DNA from: an uncultured Prevotellaceae bacterium
GTDB lineage: Bacteria > Bacteroidota > Bacteroidia > Bacteroidales > Bacteroidaceae
NCBI GenBank assembly: GCA_900316685.1
Contig: ONDS01000023.1
Coordinates: 1 to 38,730 of the forward strand
Reading direction: 5' to 3'
Length of the DNA: 38,730 nt
Part shown: piece by piece, positions 17,401-24,808 of the stretch
How the letters are laid out: every line of letters starts with the position of its first letter
Position numbering within the stretch: the first letter of the stretch is position 1
Program-made: the position numbers and the translations under genes
Notes under the pieces: generated by a model
The model's database searches: none
The model's input: only the letters and a program-made list of their open reading frames with translations
What the model was told of the DNA's origin: nothing

Positions 17401-18380
17401 GGAGCAACAGTGGCTATCTGCCCAACATCCACCTCAGCCTCCTCGTCGAGACTCCGAAACTCTTCGGTACGGTAGATGACTTCTCGAAAGAACCTTCTCA
17501 TCATCTTGCAGGTGCTAAGGTAACCATCAGAAGCTCGGTGGACGATGTGGAATACACCGGTGTCACCGATGAGAATGGTAACTACTGCATTGATATTGTC
17601 CAGAAAGATCTTACTTATGATGAGTTCTTCTGTGAACTTGATGGTTATGCTACGGAGAGTTACACCGAGAAATCTGGTAAAAATGTCACCTTCAATTCGG
17701 ATTGCGACCTCTGGATAGAGGATTACCCATTTATCGGCGATGAAACAATAACGGGATGCTCCTATAATTTCGGCATGTACCCATGTGTCGAACTGACCAT
17801 CTCTGAGTCCACTTGGGCTACATTCTACTATGAGAGAGACTCCTATATGGTTCCTGAAGGCCTGACTGCTTATACCGCCGTGAAGGAAGGCAACGAGATC
17901 GTACTGTCAGATCGTGGTCTCTATATTCCTGCTGCATGCCCCGTGGTCATCAATGGTGAACCGGGAACCTATCAATTCAAGTGGACTGACACTTCCTATT
18001 CCTACACTGGCCCCAACGACCTTATCGGTTCCGAGGAAGGTGGTACCTTCGGCAACGACGGCGCCAAGTACTATGTGCTCTCCTGGAAGAACAAGAACAA
18101 GAACATCGACGAGGTGGGCTTCTACTTCCTCTCCGGTTCGAAAGGCAAGTACGCCAAGGTGAAGGCTCATCAGGCTTACATGCGCGTGGAGGCCTCACAG
18201 GCCAACGAGGCAGGCTATTCCTTCGTCTTCGACGCTGGTACCACCGGCATCTCCACTGTGGAGGCTGATGGCGTAGAGCTCGACCCGAACCAGCCGATGT
18301 ACAACCTCGCCGGTCAGCGTGTAGGCAAAGACTACCGTGGCGTGGTTCTCCAGAACGGTAAGAAAATCATTAAAAAGTAA
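14415..18380 (+). CDS. giant secreted surface protein, paralogue A, with an extra N-terminal carbohydrate-binding-like domain
   Basis: A 1321-aa protein. Translation may start at 14415 or at the in-frame ATG at 14421 (MKRILSMMSLALMLLAFGWAQQAQA signal peptide). Residues ~28-130 (DNARLALYAWGEG ... GMIFVRMDPAQAMGWDAKWNQ) resemble starch-binding-like modules seen in Bacteroidetes; the paralogue lacks this part. From NHDFAVASNW onward it parallels the 1171-aa protein: anchor-J-like, ASH-like (GTSYYSSSSATTTPI) and further beta modules. Near 1015-1080 is a carboxypeptidase-regulatory-like module (GAKVTIRSSVDDVEYTGVTD). The end (MYNLAGQRVGKDYRGVVLQNGKKIIKK in type) is a sorting-domain variant. A peptide gene follows 24 bases later. 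Function unknown; probably polysaccharide or host-surface binding. Confidence 0.78.
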   Translation: MLMKRILSMMSLALMLLAFGWAQQAQAKTVYLQPNDWTNDNARLALYAWGEGDGNDAWAEFTAVGTSGIYAASFDDATYSSGMIFVRMDPAQAMGWDAKWNQSGNLAVPAADNQLYSLSGWDGITEGNGVTVSSYFSADNFGYFCDFNTKIETSNHDFAVASNWGHIVGEGNYDGMGPYYMSYSYSSTSGIDGTGALTAYAQTAGDYGGKSDVVDVLVTPLVSGTIAMYAKASYSSPKYVEVYSVSEDGVTLGSLIQKFDLSTMDDSDIAGWKLITLNIDQEQRLGLRVSNAYIDNFMATSATIIPEKKLTINGVSQVSGSTPVACNQNADGSATVVANVKLKNTGDIDFVAGSTENYSLAFVWKPYYGGSETVYDDVTFDIPENIAVGEEKTIEVTFNVPAEVVSAIFSNQSSGYFYLKVKENVSKTVSSAQLQCQLKKYESKFIFDIAGTSYYSSSSATTTPINFGKISEETTLNYEIYNAGAAPVVINSFTLPAPFTSDAPATPFEVAGGEKKVIAITLPYGEPGIFAGDLVINYTNFGKEAQDYTLGISGTIVDPSKNMIAFNNADNTNGQFPEGSIHSDQVYISSATEGNTTNYFLQSTSTVTKFVTPLLTATAGESFTYDAWYSGYSANNSTAYVTVYTSTDRVNWTQLNKMTYSAGITSSAKSFTVTIPEAGDYYLAFEIGSVTRLDNIYGLTLAATPAHDWYLTEEADIPATGTQNADYTTTIKVKNISTDADNLTATLYVDGEAVATQEVSLTGNDKTAAVGTGRNGYSNIEDPTTIELTFKPHTPGTLPAYIELKADDTVVKTDEVQVTIAEEKAESELSAANGTSNSVLLWLNWNNSESVSLYNAEVLTNTFGLKPGDKISSITYKGYRTADAYTTTLSAWYEWTDDQTQALPAAGKYDPSSMTQIVSEEHNWVKDGSSSETVELITLTFEEPLVYEEGKSLRLLVRSEASTYKQAYFETTSISGTGASCYHRNDNATTFTTESWSNSGYLPNIHLSLLVETPKLFGTVDDFSKEPSHHLAGAKVTIRSSVDDVEYTGVTDENGNYCIDIVQKDLTYDEFFCELDGYATESYTEKSGKNVTFNSDCDLWIEDYPFIGDETITGCSYNFGMYPCVELTISESTWATFYYERDSYMVPEGLTAYTAVKEGNEIVLSDRGLYIPAACPVVINGEPGTYQFKWTDTSYSYTGPNDLIGSEEGGTFGNDGAKYYVLSWKNKNKNIDEVGFYFLSGSKGKYAKVKAHQAYMRVEASQANEAGYSFVFDAGTTGISTVEADGVELDPNQPMYNLAGQRVGKDYRGVVLQNGKKIIKK

Positions 18381-18404
18381 AAAGGAAACAAAGTAAAAAA
18401 GTAA

Positions 18405-18584
18405 ATGAAAAAAGAGTATATTCAACCGGAAAGCAAATACCTGATAATCAACGGCGAGGCCGTGATGATCGGTGGCGGCGACGAAGAAGGCTATGGCAGT
18501 GCCATGGGCAACGATGCCACCTTCGAGGAGGAAGAAGCCCAAGCAGAGGAAGCCCTTCCCCAAGCCACCTCTGTCTGGGAATGA
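18405..18584 (+). CDS. small acidic peptide, 59 aa, companion of paralogue A
   Basis: An ATG frame of 59 codons ending in TGA, 24 bases after the giant gene and before a terminator, so both share a transcript. It begins MKKEYIQPESKYLIING, then EAVMIGGGDEE, then a Glu/Ala-rich tail ending TSVWE. The N-terminal pattern MKK-YI-PE-K, followed by MIG about 20 residues in, is shared with the peptide at 22359-22541, although the tails differ. No signal peptide or membrane segment is visible. The short leader-like half plus a GG and a variable acidic tail recalls small precursor-type peptides of Bacteroidales, but that is inference. Function unknown. Confidence 0.75.
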   Translation: MKKEYIQPESKYLIINGEAVMIGGGDEEGYGSAMGNDATFEEEEAQAEEALPQATSVWE

Positions 18585-18608
18585 TAGAAAGGTAAAAAGT
18601 AAATAAGT

Positions 18609-18650
18609 AAAGTCCCCGTGGTGAACAATCGCCACAGGGACTTTTCTTTT
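18609..18650 (+). terminator. intrinsic terminator after peptide A
   Basis: Arms 18609-18621 and 18632-18644 pair at 12 of 13 positions around a 10-base loop, followed by TTCTTTTTCTC. The sequence closely resembles the terminator after the tRNA-Asn gene. Confidence 0.85.
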
Positions 18651-18704
18651 TCTCATTTGTAAGTGCCATGTTTTCAGTCGGAAATAAGTATTTTCCCATT
18701 TTTG

Positions 18705-18735
18705 TTGGTTTTTTCGGGGAAAAAAGTTATCTTTG
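18705..18735 (+). promoter_or_regulatory. promoter of the 1171-aa protein gene
   Basis: TTG (18705-18707), a 20-base spacer and TATCTTTG (18728-18735) match the consensus. The ~90-base leader holds an 8-bp inverted repeat, CAAACGAT (18751-18758) with ATCGTTTG (18787-18794), of unknown role. Confidence 0.72.
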
Positions 18736-18826
18736 CATATTGCAAATGTGCAAACGATAGTTGGGCGCTAAGCCGATAACCTTTTGATCGTTTGGAAAGA
18801 TAATAAACTAATCAATACATACACTT

Positions 18827-21800
18827 ATGGGAAAACTGAAAATTACGCTATTTGCCCTCTTGGCCCTGTTGGGATTTTGCAGGGCGCAGGCGGAAACCGT
18901 CAGTCCGTATCTTACGGACTTCAATAGCAACCCTGGCACCGGCAACCACGACTTCGCCGTGGCTTCTAACTGGAAACATATCGTGCCGGTGAGTGACTAC
19001 GACGGCTATGGGCCTTACTACATGAGCTATAGCTACTCCAGCACCGAGGGTATCGACGGCTCGGGCACCCTGTTGGCCTATCGCCAATATGCCGGCGATT
19101 ATGACGGCGGCGAGGTGGTGAAGGATATCCTGGTGACACCCGTCATTTCGGGCACTGTCACACTCTATGTCAAGGCCAGCGGTCTGGCTAGCACGTCCAA
19201 CCCCTCGTTCGTGGAGTTCTATAACGTGAACACCGAGGGAACAAGCCTCGGCAGTCTCATCCAGCGCTTTACCGCCGACAGCTATGTGGTATCTGAAACC
19301 GTTGAGGGGTGGAGCACGGTGACCATCAACGTCTCCTCACCCCAGCGTATCGGTATCCGCGCCCAGTATGTCTATCTGGATAATTTGAGTGCCGCTTCCG
19401 CCGAGATTGTGAAAGAGCGCAAACTCACTATCAGCTCGGTGACCAGTCCTACGGGCAGCACCCCCGTCATCTGCAATCAGAAGGAAGACGGGACGGCGGA
19501 TGCGAGCGTCGTGGTGAAGATGAAGAACGACGGCGATGAAGATCTTCATGTGGGCGACACCGATTTCACCCTCTCGTTCGTATGGAGGACCTACTACGGC
19601 AGCACCGTCACGGCCTACGATGACGTCACCTTCGCCGTTCCCGAGGATTTAGCCGTGGGCGAGGAGAAGACCGTCACGGCCACATTCTCCCTTCCCGCCG
19701 AGGTGGTGAGTGCCATCTTCACCAACATGAGTTCCGGCTATTTCTACCTGAAAGTGAAGGAGAACGTGTCGGGATCCATCTCGTCGGCCATGCTGCAGAG
19801 TAAGTTGGCGGCATACGAGTCGAAGTTCATCTTCGACATGGAAGGTACCTCTTACTACAGCAGCTCGAGTGCCACGACGACACCCATCGATTTCGGAAAG
19901 ATCAGCGAGAGCACCACGCTCAACTACGAAATCTACAACCCGGGCAACGCACAACTGACCATCAACAGCATCACACTGCCCGCTCCTTTCACTACCGACG
20001 CTCCCGCCACGCCGTTCACCGTGACTGCCGGCGAGAAGAAGGTGATAGCCATCACCATGCCTTACGGCGAACCGGGCATCTTCTCAGGCAACTTAGAGAT
20101 AGCCTATACCAACTTCGGCAAGGAGCAGGCCACCTACACCCTCGGTATCTCGGGTACCATCATCGATACGAGCAAAAACTGGATCACCTTCAGCAATGCC
20201 GCCAACACCAATGGTCAGTTCCCCGAGGGCTCCATCCATTCCGACCAGGTGTATATCTCGAAACAAAGTGTTGCCGATCAGGATAACTACTACCTGCAGA
20301 GCACAGGCACGGTGACCAAGTTCATCACACCGCTGCTCACCGCCGAGGCGGGCGAGTCGTTCACCTTCGATGGGTGGTATAGCAGTTATAACAGCAATGC
20401 CGCCATCACGGTCTATATCTCCACCGACCGCGTCAGCTGGACACAGATAGCAAAGGTGACCTATGCCACGGGCAATGCCGGACTGGGTTCCACCGCCAAG
20501 GCATTCACGGCTGCCATCCCCGAGGCGGGCGACTACTATCTCGCCTTCGAATTGGCGGGCAATGCTTTGCTCGACAATATCTACGGCCTGACGCTGGCAC
20601 CCACACCCGAACATGACTGGTATATCACCGAGGAGGCCGACATCCCCTCTACGGGCAAGCAAAACTACGACTATACCGCCACCATCAAGGTGCAGAACAT
20701 CAGTGCCGTGGCGGACGAGATAGAAACGGCCACTCTCTATATGAACGGCAAGGCGGTGGTCACCATCGAGGGCACGGCCTTGGCCGCCAACACCAAGACA
20801 GCCGCCGAGGGCACCGGACGCAATGGATACTGCAACATCGAGTCGCCCACCACCATCGCCTTTACCTTCAAACCGCATGAATTCGGCTCCTTCCCCACCT
20901 ATATCGAACTGAAGAGTGGCGATAAGGTCATCACCACCGAGGAGGTGAACGTGGTCATCGCCGAGGAGGTGGCGGAAAGCGACATCTCTCCTGTGGCTGA
21001 CCGTACAAGCAGCTATGTGCCCTTCTACATGTTGTGGATGGATACCACGGGCGGTTCGTTCTGCGACTTCTACTACACACCGGAGCAGCTGAAGACCTAT
21101 GGACTGAAGGCGGGTGACATCATCACGGCCATCACCTTCACAGGCACCTTGTCAAGCCAAAAGACCATCAATTCCATGACGGCGAAGGCCTGGGTGGGCA
21201 TGGAGGCGGAGAGCGACTTCGCCAAAGGTTCGCCCGACAAGGACAACATGACGGAATATACGATTTACGATGAGGAGAGCGTCACCTTCGTCAGCGGCGA
21301 CAATGAGTTCAAGATCGACCTCGCCGAACAGCCCCTGACCTGGGACGGAACCTCCATCATCCGTATCTTCACCCATACCGATGGACATGGCAACTACGTG
21401 GGCGGCATGAACTTCGGCACAGACAGCAACTATTCCAACGCCTATTACGGCTATGGTGCCAATCCTACGTGGAACACGACCAATACGCCAGTGGCTTCCT
21501 TCTCCCTCTCATTAGTGCCGACAACCCTCTCGGGTGTGGTGCTCGACGAGCAAGAACAACCCATCGAGGGCGCTACCGTCACTCTCTACAATGAAACCGA
21601 CGATGTGCAGTACCAAGGAACCACGGATGCCGACGGCAATTACTCCATCAACGTGGTGCAGAACCTGCTCACCTATGTGGCCACCGCCACCGCCGACGGC
21701 TATGAGAAGAGCGCTTCGGAGGAGCTGGACTTCACAAATGGCAGCCTGACCCAGGACTTCGTGCTGACAGAGGCCATGCCTGAGAGCGTGACCATCACCC

Positions 21801-22342
21801 TGACCGCCGACGGCACATCGTACAGCGGCAAGTGGGCGCTCGATTTCAGCGGGTTGGACATCATGCCTTTCAAGGCGACCAAAAAGAACCCCAAGACCAT
21901 ACATGTGGAAAGCGTGACCATCGTACCCGACCATACGGGTGTGATCATCAAGGGTGAGCCGGGTGTCTACGAGGTGCCCACCACCACTGAAAGCACCACC
22001 GATGACTTCGCCGACAACCTGATGGTGGCGAATGTCGATGGGCCTTATCTCGTGACGGCAGCCGACGAGGGATATGTCTATCGCTATGTGAACAACAATG
22101 GCGAGGCGATGTTCCAGAAAGCCAAGGCCGGACAGACGGTGAGCGCCGGCAAGGCTTATCTACGTCTGACTGAGGCCAGCGCCCTCGATTTCCTCGGTTT
22201 CGAGGATGATACCACTACGGGAATCAGCCAGGTGGATACGACCGGCGACGACCGAGCGCCGATGTACAACCTCGGCGGCCAACGTGTGAACGGCTCGTAT
22301 CGGGGTGTCGTCATACAGAATGGGAAAAAGGTAATCAAATAA
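18827..22342 (+). CDS. giant secreted surface protein, paralogue B
   Basis: A 1171-aa protein with a signal peptide (MGKLKITLFALLALLGFCRAQA). From residue ~40 (NHDFAVASNW) it parallels the 1321-aa protein through anchor-J-like, ASH-like and later beta modules. Shared blocks include GYFYLKVKENVS, GTSYYSSSSATTTPI and FPEGSIHSDQVYIS. Divergence rises after ~715, where modules differ. A carboxypeptidase-regulatory-like repeat (GVVLDEQEQPIEGATVTLYN) sits near 905. The C-terminus (MYNLGGQRVNGSYRGVVIQNG then KKVIK) is the same sorting-domain variant. It lacks the N-terminal starch-binding-like module. It starts an operon with a peptide gene and pepD. Probably a surface binding protein; ligand unknown. 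Confidence 0.8.
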   Translation: MGKLKITLFALLALLGFCRAQAETVSPYLTDFNSNPGTGNHDFAVASNWKHIVPVSDYDGYGPYYMSYSYSSTEGIDGSGTLLAYRQYAGDYDGGEVVKDILVTPVISGTVTLYVKASGLASTSNPSFVEFYNVNTEGTSLGSLIQRFTADSYVVSETVEGWSTVTINVSSPQRIGIRAQYVYLDNLSAASAEIVKERKLTISSVTSPTGSTPVICNQKEDGTADASVVVKMKNDGDEDLHVGDTDFTLSFVWRTYYGSTVTAYDDVTFAVPEDLAVGEEKTVTATFSLPAEVVSAIFTNMSSGYFYLKVKENVSGSISSAMLQSKLAAYESKFIFDMEGTSYYSSSSATTTPIDFGKISESTTLNYEIYNPGNAQLTINSITLPAPFTTDAPATPFTVTAGEKKVIAITMPYGEPGIFSGNLEIAYTNFGKEQATYTLGISGTIIDTSKNWITFSNAANTNGQFPEGSIHSDQVYISKQSVADQDNYYLQSTGTVTKFITPLLTAEAGESFTFDGWYSSYNSNAAITVYISTDRVSWTQIAKVTYATGNAGLGSTAKAFTAAIPEAGDYYLAFELAGNALLDNIYGLTLAPTPEHDWYITEEADIPSTGKQNYDYTATIKVQNISAVADEIETATLYMNGKAVVTIEGTALAANTKTAAEGTGRNGYCNIESPTTIAFTFKPHEFGSFPTYIELKSGDKVITTEEVNVVIAEEVAESDISPVADRTSSYVPFYMLWMDTTGGSFCDFYYTPEQLKTYGLKAGDIITAITFTGTLSSQKTINSMTAKAWVGMEAESDFAKGSPDKDNMTEYTIYDEESVTFVSGDNEFKIDLAEQPLTWDGTSIIRIFTHTDGHGNYVGGMNFGTDSNYSNAYYGYGANPTWNTTNTPVASFSLSLVPTTLSGVVLDEQEQPIEGATVTLYNETDDVQYQGTTDADGNYSINVVQNLLTYVATATADGYEKSASEELDFTNGSLTQDFVLTEAMPESVTITLTADGTSYSGKWALDFSGLDIMPFKATKKNPKTIHVESVTIVPDHTGVIIKGEPGVYEVPTTTESTTDDFADNLMVANVDGPYLVTAADEGYVYRYVNNNGEAMFQKAKAGQTVSAGKAYLRLTEASALDFLGFEDDTTTGISQVDTTGDDRAPMYNLGGQRVNGSYRGVVIQNGKKVIK

Positions 22343-22347
22343 ACAAT

Positions 22348-22356
22348 AAGGAGGAG
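22348..22356 (+). promoter_or_regulatory. unusually good Shine-Dalgarno sequence for peptide B
   Basis: AAGGAGGAG ends 2 bases before the ATG at 22359. Most starts in this window lack such a site, as is usual in Bacteroidetes, so this one stands out and supports translation of the small gene. Confidence 0.7.
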
Positions 22357-22358
22357 AT

Positions 22359-22541
22359 ATGAAGAAAACAAAATATATCAAGCCCGAAATGAAATGGGTG
22401 AACATCTATCAGCAATCCTTGATGATTGGTCTGTCGGAAAAGATCGTCTCCGAGGAAGACAGTGAGGAATACGAGGAGGCCGCCAACGAGGGAAACTTCG
22501 ATGCTTACGATTATTATTGGAGGAAAAAAGCATGGAAATGA
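22359..22541 (+). CDS. small peptide, 60 aa, companion of paralogue B
   Basis: A 60-codon gene 16 bases after the giant gene, with a strong Shine-Dalgarno sequence. It begins MKKTKYIKPEMKWVNIYQQ, then SLMIGLSEK, an acidic stretch (EEDSEEYEEAANEG) and an aromatic/basic end (DAYDYYWRKKAWK). The first ~25 residues follow the same pattern as the 59-aa peptide after paralogue A. No signal peptide, membrane segment or cysteine is seen. Its stop codon overlaps the start of pepD, so the two are likely translationally coupled. Function unknown; a regulatory, chaperone-like or precursor peptide are all possible. Confidence 0.78.
   Translation: MKKTKYIKPEMKWVNIYQQSLMIGLSEKIVSEEDSEEYEEAANEGNFDAYDYYWRKKAWK
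22519..22523 (+). promoter_or_regulatory. Shine-Dalgarno GGAGG for pepD inside the peptide gene
   Basis: GGAGG lies 8 bases before the ATG at 22532, within the last codons of the peptide gene. It favours 22532 over the in-frame ATG at 22517 upstream of it. Confidence 0.6.
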
Positions 22542-23977
22542 AAGCGATGCCTTCCGTAGATGTGGTCTTCGACATCTTCCGACAACTCAACGCCATACCC
22601 CGCCCCTCACATCATGAGGAGCGGGTGGCGGATTTCCTTTGCCAGTATGCAGAAAAACTGAACCTGGAGTATGACCGTGATGAGCATAACTGTGTGGTCA
22701 TCCGCAAACCGGCCTCTACGGGCATGGAGCAGGCGGAGCCCGTGGTACTGCTCAACCACATGGATATGGTATGCGTGGGTTTCCAAGACCCACTCCACGA
22801 TGCGGTGGAGACCTATGAGGATGATGGCTGGCTCAAGGCCCGGGGCACATCGCTCGGGGCTGACAACGGCATCGGCCTGTCGATGGCCCTGGCCGTGCTC
22901 GCCGATGACAGTATCCAGCATGGTCCTATAGAGGTGATGACCACTACCAATGAGGAGGACGGGATGAGCGGAGCGGCCAATCTCTCCACCACGTTCCTCA
23001 AGGGCCGCAAGGTGATCAACCTCGACTCCGAGGATTACGACACCATCACCACAGGAGCCGCCGGCGCTTATCTGCAGGAGCATCGCCTGCCTGTGCGTTG
23101 GTTAGCTGCACCGGGTGGCAAGCGACGTTGGTACCGTATCACCATCGGCGGTTTGCAGGGCGGTCATTCGGGAGTGGACATCAACCGTGGACGGGCCTCG
23201 GCCACCATGTTGGCATGGGCCATCCTCGCAGCCATCTACAATGAGGTGGACCTCTCGTTGGCATCGCTCACCGTGGGCGAGGCCAATGCGTCGATAGCCT
23301 CCACAGCCGAGATGGTGATCACCGTGGCCTCGGGCGAGGCCGCCGAGTTCGTGAAAGCTCAGGAAGACTCGTTCAACGAATGGCTGCGTGAGGAATATGG
23401 TGACCGCGAACCCACGGCCTTCTGCCATATTGAGAAGGTGCAGCCGATGGAGCGTGTGGTCGACGATGCGTCGTTCTCCGCATTGATGAGGGCCTTGGAG
23501 CAGGTGCCCCAAGGTGTGGTGGCGATGAGCGAGACGCTGGTCGACACTGTGCATACCTCCAACAATGTGGGGCGTGTGTCGCTGGGCGATGAGGCGTTTG
23601 TGGTGACCACACACACCCGCAGTTTCTCCGACGGCGACATGGCGGCGCTGGCCAACGAAATCCGTGAGGTGTTCGCCGAGCAGGGGGGCAGCTCCACCAC
23701 CATCATGGAGGCTCCGGCATGGCAGGAGAACCAAGATTCCGACTTCCTACGCCGCACATCCGACGTGTTTGAGCAGGTGCTGGGTTGGCATCCACGTCCC
23801 GTGGCCATGCATTTCGTGTTGGAGGCGGGCTACTTCGTGCAGAAGTACCCCGGCATAGAGATAGCCTGCATCGGTCCGCGCATCCTCGAACCGCATAGCG
23901 CCAACGAACGGGTGGAACTGTCCACCATCAGTGACATCTGGCGGGTACTCATAGCCTTGCTCGAAGAGTTGGGCTGA
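22532..23977 (+). CDS. pepD: Xaa-His dipeptidase (aminoacyl-histidine dipeptidase), M20 family
   Basis: A 481-aa protein from 22532, close to the ~485 aa of E. coli PepD and similar along its whole length. The zinc-site motifs are present: LNHMDM with His76 and Asp78, GADNGIG with Asp111 as bridging ligand, the TNEEDGM pair Glu141/Glu142 (catalytic base region), Asp165 in NLDSED, and a C-terminal His in AMHFVLEAG. GGLQGGHSG is in the lid/dimerisation domain. It cleaves Xaa-His dipeptides such as carnosine in the cytoplasm. No signal peptide. It overlaps the peptide gene by 10 bases (or 4 if it starts at 22538), so it is cotranscribed with paralogue B and the peptide. Confidence 0.93.
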   Translation: MEMKAMPSVDVVFDIFRQLNAIPRPSHHEERVADFLCQYAEKLNLEYDRDEHNCVVIRKPASTGMEQAEPVVLLNHMDMVCVGFQDPLHDAVETYEDDGWLKARGTSLGADNGIGLSMALAVLADDSIQHGPIEVMTTTNEEDGMSGAANLSTTFLKGRKVINLDSEDYDTITTGAAGAYLQEHRLPVRWLAAPGGKRRWYRITIGGLQGGHSGVDINRGRASATMLAWAILAAIYNEVDLSLASLTVGEANASIASTAEMVITVASGEAAEFVKAQEDSFNEWLREEYGDREPTAFCHIEKVQPMERVVDDASFSALMRALEQVPQGVVAMSETLVDTVHTSNNVGRVSLGDEAFVVTTHTRSFSDGDMAALANEIREVFAEQGGSSTTIMEAPAWQENQDSDFLRRTSDVFEQVLGWHPRPVAMHFVLEAGYFVQKYPGIEIACIGPRILEPHSANERVELSTISDIWRVLIALLEELG

Positions 23978-24004
23978 GGGTTCGGCAGGGAAGAGAAGGT
24001 AACG

Positions 24005-24056
24005 AAATAATCATTTTTTCTGAAAAAACGTTTTTTTTCAGAAAAAATGATTATTT
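24005..24056. repeat. perfect 24-bp AT-rich inverted repeat
   Basis: Arms 24005-24028 and 24033-24056 are exact reverse complements around the 4-base loop CGTT. The stem is almost wholly A/T with one TCTGA/TCAGA block. It begins 28 bases after the pepD stop. It could contribute to 3'-end formation or be a remnant of a small palindromic element. Confidence 0.92.
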
Positions 24057-24125
24057 TTGAAGTACGGTGGCGATGAGTACAAAGCTTACTACGAGAAACA
24101 GAACGTTTCCGAAACGGTGAAGTAA
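24057..24125 (+). pseudogene. possible 3' remnant of an unidentified gene
   Basis: After the hairpin there is a 22-codon open stretch without its own start that ends in TAA (24123-24125). It reads LKYGGDEYKAYYEKQNVSETVK. The codon choice looks like coding sequence and differs from the AT-rich hairpin beside it. It is cut off upstream by an in-frame TGA. It may be the tail of a lost gene. This is weak evidence; it could be chance. Confidence 0.3.
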
Positions 24126-24140
24126 TCATCCTCTCTATAA

Positions 24141-24187
24141 CATGAAGCGGGCGGCCCCATCGGGTCGCCCGCTTCATGCTTTTACTT
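24141..24187 (+). terminator. strong intrinsic terminator between pepD and rnhB
   Basis: CATGAAGCGGGCGGCCC (24141-24157) pairs with GGGTCGCCCGCTTCATG (24162-24178), 17 bp with one G-U, around loop CATC and followed by CTTTTACTT. The position of the T-run favours the plus strand (pepD operon), and the convergent rnhB ends just beyond it. Confidence 0.9.
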
Positions 24188-24199
24188 GTCTAAGGCCGC

Positions 24200-24808
24200 T
24201 CAATCTTCAAACGGCAGCATGGGCGATGTGTCGCCCAGCAGGTTGTAGGTCATGCGGTGATAGGGTGTAGTACCGTATTGGCGGATGGCGGCACGATGGT
24301 CGCGGGTGGGGTAGCCCTTGTTCTTCCGCCATCCATATTGCGGATATTCTTGGTCGAGCTGGTCCATGTAGTCGTCGCGGTAGGTCTTGGCCAGGATACT
24401 GGCGGCGGCGATGGAGAGGTATTTGCCATCGCCCTTGACGATGGTGGCATGGCGTATGTCATGATAAGGCTGGAATTTGTTGCCGTCGACGATGATGGCA
24501 TCGGGGCGTAGTTTCAGCTGGTCGAGGGCACGGTGCATGGCCAGGATGGAGGCACGCAGGATATTGATTTTGTCTATTTCCTCGGGTGTGACGATGCCCA
24601 CCGCCCAGTCTAAGGCATCGCGCTCTATCACCTCGCGCAGGGCATGGCGTTGGTGGTCGGTCAGCTGCTTTGAGTCGTTGAGCTCGGCATTCCGGTAGTC
24701 GGGTGCAAAGATGACGGCGGCGGCATATACACTGCCTGCCAGACAACCCCGTCCGGCCTCGTCGCAACCAGCCTCTATGGCATTTTGGAAATAGTAGGGC
24801 AAGAGCAT
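24200..24808 (-). CDS. rnhB: ribonuclease HII
   Basis: A 202-aa protein, usual length for RNase HII. The signature DEAGRG is at 16-21 (two catalytic acids), LNDSKQLT at 43-50, and Asp108 lies in IIVDGN. SIAAASILAKTYRD follows near 133-146 and GYPTRDH near 165. The enzyme removes the RNA strand of RNA-DNA hybrids and single ribonucleotides from DNA. It is downstream of sufS on the same strand but separated by ~280 bases of repeats; no clear promoter was found in that gap, so it may be the last gene of the suf transcript or have its own unseen promoter. Confidence 0.95.
   Translation of the reverse strand: MLLPYYFQNAIEAGCDEAGRGCLAGSVYAAAVIFAPDYRNAELNDSKQLTDHQRHALREVIERDALDWAVGIVTPEEIDKINILRASILAMHRALDQLKLRPDAIIVDGNKFQPYHDIRHATIVKGDGKYLSIAAASILAKTYRDDYMDQLDQEYPQYGWRKNKGYPTRDHRAAIRQYGTTPYHRMTYNLLGDTSPMLPFED

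Noticed and set aside
22517-22531. Start of pepD at 22517.
   Set aside because: The Shine-Dalgarno GGAGG overlaps codons of that start, and 22532 has the right spacing; the family N-terminus also begins near PSVDVVFDIF.
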